From: Diospyros lotus
Lineage: Eukaryota; Streptophyta; Magnoliopsida; Ericales; Ebenaceae
Direction of reading: 5' to 3'
NCBI RefSeq assembly: GCF_014633365.1
Contig: NC_068347.1
Location: 35,072,116-35,136,115, forward strand
DNA length: 64,000 bases
Position numbers and translations under genes: made by a program. How positions within the stretch are numbered: position 1 is the stretch's first letter; each line of letters begins with the position of its first letter. Below the pieces are notes generated by a model. The model was not told the DNA's origin and did no database searches. It saw only the letters and a program-made list of their open reading frames with translations. Positions 58,801 to 64,000 of the stretch are shown here, piece by piece.

Positions 58801-61574
58801 ATCCATTGCCCTTAGTATCAGCTAATTTCATGTCCTATTGGTAGAGTTTTCCCACATAGGTAAGAACCCTAGCTTTTGAAGGCCTAGGCATACCTATTCC
58901 ACAACTCTAGTCCACCTAACTTTTCATACCAGAAGCAATTTCCAGCAAGCTTATTTTTAATTCCAGCAAGCTCATATACGCTTGGGAATTCCTTAGGAGC
59001 ACACCATCTTCACTAGGTTCACCTCACCTAGCTCCACCATGAGACAAGGCCTAGATAGGTTCCCAAAACATCCTAGAAACTGATTTCTAATGGGATTTAC
59101 TGATTTTGGAGACTTCTACATCTGGAGACCTAGTCAAACTACCTGGTTTCTATTCCTATGCACCTGCAAATTTTCCCCTCTCCTAATATCCCTAGCCTTA
59201 GATACCTTTCCTAGTCCTTGTTCACCATTGTGAGCCATCCTCAACAAATAACATAGCCTAACCTAAGTTATCATAGGCTATCTTTAGTGGCTGCAGCTTA
59301 TCCACAGAACCTGCAAGCATGCACCACATAACCTCTATTCTTGAGGGTTGCTTCCATCTCTCTAAGAGATCCTAGCAACTCTTAGGACTTCAATTCTCAC
59401 TATCTAATTATTCCTAAGGACATTAGGCTTTCTATAACAACAGGGATATATATTACAGCTTCTTAATAATCTGGAATAGCTCCGCCATGCATCCTATTCT
59501 CCCATCTCCAACTTGCTTAACCTTACTTTGATGCCTAGACAAACCATTCCCCCCTCCACCATGACTCTATGGGTAAATACCCTTTTCCTATGAGAATTAC
59601 ACCCTAACCCTAGGACCTATGCTATTTTTACTACATACCTAAAAAGACTATAGGACATCCGCACTCTAATAGCCAAAACCACACATGGTGTTTAAACATT
59701 TGGGATTGGTTCTTTTTTGGGATTCTTTCTTCCTATTTGGGCAATTCTTCTTCATATGCCCTTCTTCATGGCAATGAAAGCATTTAATCACTTTCTTGTT
59801 GATTTCTTTTCTCTTATCACAGATTTCCTTTTTTTGTACATCCGTAAGTGATTCTGGTGGTTTTTCCTCACTGCCTAAGGCCTCTTCCAGCCCTAAATTT
59901 CCTAGTAAAGCCCTCATCTTCATCTTCCAAAGGCCGAAATCATTCTGGCCATCAAACTTCTCTATGTCATACCTAGTGGCAGCCATTATTTGACACTATT
60001 CTATGACCGAGAATCAAAACAGAAGAAATCTTGATGAATCTTGATACTAGAAATAGGCTCTGATACCAATTTGTTATATCTAGGGTTGCTGGAACTAATT
60101 TCTTGGATAGAAATTCTACAACACTTACTCTCACACACTTACGGATTTGATCTAAGGAACAGATTTAATAGAATCAGCAGAAAATAAAATAGAAAACAGA
60201 ATTAAACCAAACAAGAAACACAAACCACACATCCACAAGAACATCAAGATTATCCTGATTCATGCCATGTGAATGGCACTACATCCAGCCTCTAAAATCC
60301 TCCTGAGAGCAGTATTTATTTCCAGAAAATGATCAGTACAGTAGCGGCCCTTCTCTCTCTTCTATTCCCGAGCGCCCCAATTGTTTTCCCCAAAGATTAC
60401 AAAGCTAACAGCCCTAACCTTTCTCTCAGAAACAATCAGCACTCGTTACAAACAGAAAAATGAGAACTCTCTCTCCATTTGCTACCCCTTGCCCTCTATT
60501 TATAATAGTGGGTGGATGTTCAAATGAATACTATAGATATTTACAGTTTAACCCCCAAACTATAACTAATTACAATTTAGGTTACAACTTCTATCTAAAA
60601 TGTTCAAAAGGAACTCTAGCAAACTGACATCATTCAATGCTACTGCCATCATCTTCTTCTTATACCATATACTCGAGACAACCTTTAACAAATGCAAAGG
60701 AGAGTAACACAAAGATACATGGCCTACCAAATCATTCAAATCTAACTTCTTTGAAATTCTTTATTAATAAAATAAACTAAACACATCACTTTAGACTGTA
60801 TTCTGGTATGCAGATCAGCAATAAACCAACAACTTTGAAGAAAGTAAAAAAAAAAAAAAACAAGTAATATTTCTAAGGGGAGCAAACCTCTCCAGCATGC
60901 ACTGCAAAAAGGATGTCCACAAGCAGCAGCACTAATCCTGTCAAGAGGATAGCTTTCAAAACAGATCCCGCAAGATATCTGATCAAAGAAAAGTTGTACC
61001 AAGGACTAGAACATTAGCACACAAGAGAAGAAAGCATAAACCTATTTGGTCTACAGCAGCAATTGCCACATACACAACAAAAGTATTCAAAATTGACAAT
61101 ATTGAGCTTTTAATAACTTACTTCTTTAGCATTTCCTAATTCAAGAACTGGCCTTTCCAACAACCCCACAGTCTCGCGAACTCTATCTTCATCAGCAAAC
61201 CATGCCTCATGCACATTACTCACACTCCTGTTCAGTTAAATTTTATTCGCACATCAAGCAAACAGAAACACAAGGAAGAGGTTGCTGGCATAGAGAATCT
61301 AAAATATCAACCTGCCATCTTATATGAATTTGCAACATGCACATAATTCAATTCTACGAGATCATATTGACACCATGCACCAAAACATATCCAATTAAAT
61401 TGAGTAACATTAAATCAAATTCCATATCAGTCATATGTATCAAAACTACCAATGAAAGTGACGGAGTAGAATGCTAGCTGCTACTCTTGATATAGAGAGG
61501 ACAGTGGAAACTGTTGTAATGTCATCCTCTTGATGCTGGTGTATGTCTGCTTCCTTCAAGACCATATAATTTTT
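31880..61574 (-). CDS. ARI8: ARIADNE-like RBR E3 ubiquitin ligase (ARI7/ARI8-like), first exon outside window
   Basis: Fourteen exons: 61574-61450, 61227-61122, 60978-60888, 53481-53309, 51911-51807, 51716-51628, 40485-40378, 37684-37594, 37471-37382, 36930-36883, 35952-35881, 33590-33491, 33398-33272, 32147-31880. They total 1593 nt in frame, 530 aa plus stop; the acidic N-terminal exon is missing. RBR ligases take ubiquitin from an E2 onto a RING2 cysteine, then onto the substrate. RING1 starts [12 protein letters not shown] at residue 80, IBR follows at about 150-225, and RING2 [19 protein letters not shown] places the catalytic cysteine at 251 (window numbering). The Ariadne domain includes [21 protein letters not shown] RanBP2 zinc finger, [11 protein letters not shown], ends the protein. 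All zinc ligands seen are intact. The ARI8 versus ARI7 choice is inference. Confidence 0.95.
34230..34760 (-). pseudogene. RTE-type LINE endonuclease fragment in an ARI intron
   Basis: On - near 34620-34580 the sequence reads close to [15 protein letters not shown], followed some 190 bp on by a [12 protein letters not shown] block. These match the order of endonuclease motifs in plant RTE LINEs. Stops and frame changes are frequent, and the ends are not defined. Confidence 0.5.
36974..37031 (-). mobile_element. Truncated RTE LINE 3' end
   Basis: AACAACAACAATGACAACAT followed by CCAAGCCCTTATCCCACTG and GGGTCGGCT is the reverse complement of the conserved RTE 3' end. Flanks GATTATGCAC and GATTATTTATGCAC suggest an imperfect target duplication. 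Confidence 0.6.
38300..38653 (+). pseudogene. Gag N-terminal fragment of the 2.4-kb LTR element
   Basis: 117-codon frame from ATG 38300, about 30 nt after the LTR: a [13 protein letters not shown] coiled-coil stretch, then basic and acidic low-complexity sequence as in gypsy gag N-termini. It stops at a TAG before the YKLK motif that normally opens the capsid domain. Confidence 0.6.
38678..39787 (+). CDS. 369-aa chimeric ORF: unrecognised body fused to integrase C-terminal piece
   Basis: The frame from ATG 38678 is open for 1.1 kb. Residues about 290-355 ([20 protein letters not shown], then [20 protein letters not shown]) are the C-terminal end of a Ty3/Gypsy integrase. The first roughly 280 residues match nothing I know: serine- and asparagine-rich, few cysteines, no clear membrane segment, basic stretch near 210-245. 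It may be captured host sequence, an extra element gene or chance-open filler. Placement directly between gag and integrase pieces shows internal replacement of most of pol. No function is proposed. Confidence 0.5.
   Translation: MSLELDFEDYVVPATSTFASSGLIYTANITETLRLLTHIEVFSSPKGSGIASQPNDGGVSSNQLVTVKEIKVMVANPSTVYSSSGMVELKAIGTYSPSRLQKQEGHMGFFVDRSVGSPKLVNSGSATVFDINLKLDYETKNEVTAAAIANQVLRPEKDSSINILSDGETTNSHGISLYSKQLQKNASPGKKNLRMNSEAVEELKSRKLMRGERPVIRFTKLEKRPRWNVQHPQSNSNNAMEAEGNKHDDGWTHANADMAKTGRNVFAHVLLAKKFKRFRKMSSKCCTNKKYEATTDKHRKHKVFEVEDEVMIFLKKEQIPVEKQNNFKSKKYGSYKITKKTNDNAYVVDLPNLSLCTCRMWIYPTQIKI
41880..42040 (-). pseudogene. Gag capsid remnant of the 40812-44457 element
   Basis: On - the frame reads VVEEFNKI, a stop, then a gag-like [19 protein letters not shown] and [19 protein letters not shown], the typical retrotransposon gag pattern. 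It is short and interrupted. Confidence 0.65.
42336..42638 (+). mobile_element. 5'-truncated RTE LINE with 18-bp target-site duplication
   Basis: The reading frame contains [11 protein letters not shown], then RRVDEMGQ and [13 protein letters not shown], the C-terminal end of plant RTE reverse transcriptases. The 3' end is GTAGCCGACCCCAC, a short gap, then a (TTG)n tail. Flanks GTCTCGTGCTTTAGGCCA (42318-42335) and GTCTCATGCTTTAGGCCA (42639-42656) differ at one base. It is nested in the 40812-44457 element. Confidence 0.92.
44463..45288. other. ARI intron sequence without recognised elements
   Basis: AT-rich DNA between the LTR element and the MITE. I see no coding region or repeat boundary here. 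Confidence 0.5.
45298..45644. mobile_element. Mutator-like foldback MITE, 347 bp
   Basis: The whole element is an inverted repeat: the left arm starts GGGTTAACTATACCAATAAT and the right arm is the complement of CGGGTTAATTACACCAATAA. Identical 9-bp flanks CTTAAAGAA lie at 45289-45297 and 45645-45653. There is no ORF. The arms are nearly self-complementary over their length. Confidence 0.9.
46610..47400 (+). pseudogene. gag: Copia gag, interrupted
   Basis: Frames show [18 protein letters not shown], then a stop near 46777, [13 protein letters not shown], another stop at 46936-46938, and [20 protein letters not shown] with [13 protein letters not shown]. The zinc knuckle starts [11 protein letters not shown] at about 47315 and is broken by an apparent one-base insertion near 47346; in the neighbouring frame it continues [12 protein letters not shown]. 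Confidence 0.85.
47401..51029 (+). pseudogene. pol: Copia pol (PR-INT-RT-RH), interrupted
   Basis: A run of ten G at 47401-47410 sits at the gag-pol join. Protease reads [12 protein letters not shown]. The integrase N-terminus has [16 protein letters not shown] and CESCIYGK; the core has [20 protein letters not shown] and [13 protein letters not shown]. About 27 bp are missing near 48560 (before [14 protein letters not shown]). RT has stops near 49268 and 49479, then [14 protein letters not shown] and the catalytic YVDD ([12 protein letters not shown]). RNase H has [12 protein letters not shown], then [11 protein letters not shown] and [11 protein letters not shown]. Its last roughly 30 codons continue after the solo LTR, from 50955 to TGA 51027-51029. 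Confidence 0.9.
50568..50949 (-). repeat. Solo LTR nested in Copia RNase H, 382 bp
   Basis: It runs TGTCATGATCC to GGGTCATGACA with ACATA duplicated at 50563-50567 and 50950-50954. A TATA box reads on - (CCTATAAAAG). Start, end and purine-rich layout match the LTRs of the 40812-44457 element, so it is a relative. Confidence 0.92.
52990..53030 (-). mobile_element. Truncated RTE LINE 3' end
   Basis: ATCAAGCCTTTATCCCATCA then GGGGTCAGCT is the reverse complement of the RTE 3' end. It lies in the intron left of exon 53481-53309. No clear target duplication. Confidence 0.5.
53658..53736 (-). pseudogene. Decayed partial copy of ARI exon 53481-53309
   Basis: On - this reads close to the first roughly 75 nt of the downstream RING1/IBR exon, including CATCTATTGATGGTGG and GATCCATCTTG, but with small indels and a stop. 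It lies 180-250 bp upstream of the real exon, inside the intron. The true acceptor is at 53482. Confidence 0.7.
53740..53990 (-). mobile_element. RTE/Au-type non-LTR retroposon fragment
   Basis: It begins (AAC)n then CTAGCCTTAATCCCACTAG and GGGGTCAG, the reverse complement of the RTE-like tail, and continues into a decayed body. The far end is not defined. Confidence 0.5.
54043..54632 (+). repeat. Solo LTR, 590 bp
   Basis: It runs TGTTAAGAG to CTAACA with AAGAT duplicated at 54038-54042 and 54633-54637. A TATA box (CTATAAATAGG) lies near 54219 on +. No interior remains. Confidence 0.88.
54836..55261 (-). repeat. Solo LTR, 426 bp
   Basis: It starts TGTCACAAC and ends CTGTGACA, perfect inverted ends, with GATTA duplicated at 54831-54835 and 55262-55266. 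A TATA-like box (CCTTATAAAGG) reads on - near 55065. Confidence 0.82.
55267..56551. repeat. ARI intron with two diverged local duplications
   Basis: A segment at 56054-56260 recurs at 56306-56511, 252 bp on, with roughly 90 percent identity by eye. A weaker pair lies at about 55287-55410 and 55596-55720 (both have GTGAACCATAT then a GATGT block). No coding sequence. Confidence 0.7.
56552..60690 (-). mobile_element. Ty1/Copia-derived non-autonomous LTR element, 4.1 kb
   Basis: LTRs 56552-57170 and 60072-60690, both TGTTATATC to TTTAACA, are very similar to each other (few differences seen), so insertion is fairly recent. The duplication AATGC lies at 56547-56551 and 60691-60695. On -, the primer site TTGGTATCAGAGCC is beside the right LTR and the polypurine tract AATGGTGGAGAAT beside the left LTR. 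The 2.9-kb interior has only a gag fragment near the 5' end; the rest (57171-59660) shows no recognisable pol. Confidence 0.93.
59666..59986 (-). pseudogene. gag: Internally deleted Copia gag of the 4.1-kb element
   Basis: 106 codons: [20 protein letters not shown] opens as a Copia gag; after about 65 residues it jumps to a zinc knuckle, [14 protein letters not shown], that normally lies some 200 residues later. The central capsid region is deleted in frame, leaving an open N-terminus plus nucleocapsid. Confidence 0.85.
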
Positions 61575-61880
61575 CTGAAACATAAAACAAGATGTGTGAA
61601 ATCCAGAGAAATCAAAAGAATTATCGTCATAAACCAACAACTCAAGACAATAGCAAACCAGAACAGACAAGACAAATGAGAAAGTATTGTGGTAGCATTG
61701 ATGGCCTCATCAAAATACAAGTGCTTCAACAAAATGCATTCAGAACATGCTTAGTACATTAGTTGAAAACATGGGCTTCATATGCACTCAGTCACCTAGC
61801 CCGCTACAGGTCTCCATCCCCTCTACTTGTATGGTCTAAAATGATGTCATATGCACGTGCATGAGTATACAAGTCAACAA

Positions 61881-62222
61881 GGCATACTGTGGTACTGCAT
61901 CACACACAATTTCCAGCACCTCAACAACAAATCAGCAGCACATTGGTTCCCGTACCAAGTTCTTCAAATGCACCTTTAGGTTCAAGCCTCACTCCCACTC
62001 TTGACCTTTACAGGTCCTCCCCCAGGCCAAGCTTCTCACTAGGCATCATGACACTGTTGTAATGCATCTCACACAATTTCTAGCACCTTGACAACTTGTC
62101 AGCAGCACTTTGGCTCCCATACCAAGCTCTTCAAGTGCACCTCGAGCTTCAAGCTTAACTCCCACTCTTGGCCTCCACCTCTCACCCTGTCCAAGCCTCT
62201 CACTAGGCATCATTGCACTAGG
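61881..62222. repeat. Imperfect tandem duplication, units of about 170 bp
   Basis: Copies at about 61881-62046 and 62047-62222 share CACACAATTTC, CAGCAGCAC, CTTCAA/GTGCACCT and CACTAGGCATCAT in the same order, with small indels. Confidence 0.7.
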
Positions 62223-62933
62223 CAAAAGAGGAGTCTTACACATGGTCTTGAACACACACACACACCCTAAAACATGCTTGATTCAAAATGCATTTCAAAC
62301 ATACAAACAATGGACACACGTGCATGGAAAATCATGTCATTGTACTCACATGCTACCATTTTCATTTTCATGCACAATCCATAGTGAAAAGACCATAACA
62401 AGATATTTAACTTGGACTAGAACCTCAACCTTCTCTCAGAAAAACCTCATCCTTCCTAGGTCATTTCTCCTCTTCCATAGAACTTTTCCTCTTTCTCACT
62501 CTAAATTAGAGACCTTATCCTGGAGTAAATGGATGAGGGGAGCCTATTTATAGGCATTCCTAAGCATGTGACAGGCTACTGAGGCGGCTTGCTAAGTGTC
62601 ATTCTCAATTTCAGCCATTAAGCCCTAGCTTGGTGCCATTCTTCTTCCTTTATTCTACACAAGTTGTTTTATCTATTGTCCAAACTCCAAAATAATAGAT
62701 AAGTACTTATTAAGTCTCAAGACTTACACACTTCATTTTAGCAAACAACATAGTAAGGCAATAAACTTTGGTTCATCCTTACATTGATAGAGCTAAAGCC
62801 CTTCCGATCCAGATAATTCAAAAGATAAACCAGCACACGCATGGCAAACAACTTGGAGCAAATTGTATTAAACAAACATAAGACCACCCTTGTGATGTAG
62901 AACGATCAATAGAAAGATAGCTCTAATACCAAT

Positions 62934-63259
62934 TGAAGTAAAACCCAAAAGACAAACACAATAACGGGCCAAAAATTCAATCACTAAACTATCTCAATAA
63001 CATCGATAATCAAAGGCTTCTTTCAGTAACACACTAAACAACTATATATAGGCAACTAATAAACATAATCATACTCTAATTAGGATTCAAAAGACAAAAT
63101 CCCAATATAACTAGATTCCAATGGAACCAATAACTAAAGATTACGGATTCTCTAAAAGGCAAATAAATCAAATTATGAAACAAATTAAAATAGGAAATAA
63201 ACAAAAGAAGTAATACTAATTCTTATTTCTACTTCTGTGTCCTACATCACCTTGCTTCA
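62934..63259 (-). repeat. Probable LTR with adjacent primer-binding motif, partner not found
   Basis: Starts TGAAGTAAAACCC and ends CTTGCTTCA (inverted TGAAG/CTTCA). Directly left, on -, lies GGTATTAGAGC, an initiator-Met-type primer site. No second copy is visible in the window, so the element is truncated or rearranged. Confidence 0.45.
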
Positions 63260-64000
63260 CAACTCCTAAAAGAACCACAAATTTTGTCAGAGCTATCCAA
63301 ACAATCTACTTTTAAGAGGATTTTGTGGCATTTGCTTTTGTCAGCGCTTCTTCTTGAAGCTTCTTATTGTTACCAGAAATCATCAAGTGGAGATCCAAAT
63401 TTTTCTTTCCTAAGAACAATCCCAATTACATGTCTCCAACGACCATTGACCAAAAAAGCAATAACTTCTCCTACTGAATGTCGGAGTCGACAAAAACCTT
63501 CTATTTAATTTAACATTTTAAAGGCATTGGACAACATAAATTCAGTTAATGTGTAGTATAACGTCTTAAACTGTGGTCCGGAAACAAACAAAATCAAGTC
63601 TCGTTCTTCCTATGTTCAGTTTGGCTCAAAGAGAAAACAATCAAATTTATTTGTCATAAATTTCGAAACTAAAGTAGTTTGATTAGATTCTGCAATATAA
63701 CAACAATCAAAATTTACTAGCAAACCTAGTCCAACTTGGCCCAACTCTACAAGATAGCAGTAGGAGTGGAGGAAAAGAAGCATCCACGCTTGGATAACTT
63801 GTTGGACGCTAGAGTAAATGGCATCTAACAAGTTACTATAACTACCTTCAAATTGGATGGTCCTACAGACAGAACCAAGGTCGACCTATCCTGGGGAATA
63901 AACAAATGCATTACGGTGGCAATATCACTATGCCTCATTTTAGTTATTGATTTCAGCCTATTACATAGAAAATAACTACAACAAAAACCAAAGTGCCGAA

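Larger units (their letters stand above)
61575..64000 (-). other. ARI8: Upstream intron of ARI, first exon not in window
   Basis: Acceptor TTTCAG precedes 61574. No acidic N-terminal exon expected of ARI proteins was found up to 64000. The stretch holds a local duplication and a likely LTR. Confidence 0.55.

Overview
The window is nuclear DNA of a flowering plant. It holds spliced genes with GT-AG introns, plant-type LTR retrotransposons (Tat-type Ty3/Gypsy, Ty1/Copia), an RTE LINE, tRNA-derived SINEs and Mutator-like MITEs, and four conserved plant genes. The species cannot be fixed from sequence alone.

Layout. (1) 1-10905: the end of a 5' LTR, the whole interior and the 3' LTR of a Tat/Retand-like Ty3/Gypsy element. 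Gag and pol are on +, with a frameshift and several stops. A decayed, intron-containing antisense gene sits on -, then a 3' LTR of about 0.68 kb. (2) 11371-16853, +: APH-1 subunit of gamma-secretase, 6 exons, 246 aa. Its introns carry a 124-bp minisatellite and an old gag remnant. (3) 18490-22615, -: METTL18/HPM1-like histidine methyltransferase, 7 coding exons, 350 aa, with probable 5' UTR exons up to about 25.1 kb. (4) 26211-29697, +: CPK24-like calcium-dependent protein kinase, 8 exons, 540 aa, divergent from gene 3 with a SINE between them. (5) 31880 to beyond the right part of the window, -: ARIADNE (ARI7/ARI8-like) RBR E3 ubiquitin ligase. Fourteen exons give 530 codons plus a stop; the first exon is missing. 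The gene spans about 30 kb because its introns hold LTR elements, solo LTRs, a MITE and LINE pieces.

All exon chains were built by hand from splice sites and reading phase, and each of the four genes closes in frame. The genes do not form a pathway; they are neighbours. APH-1 acts in membrane proteolysis, METTL18 in histidine methylation, CPK24 in calcium signalling and ARI in ubiquitination.

The most interesting signals are transposon-gene interfaces: a Copia element whose target-site duplication rebuilds an ARI splice donor, a small LTR element carrying a long unrecognised ORF between gag and integrase pieces, a 37-bp LINE-end insertion with a 16-bp duplication, a doubled splice donor in CPK24, and a methyltransferase whose SAM motif has lost its glycines. 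I found no rRNA, tRNA or CRISPR features and no clear new multi-gene system.
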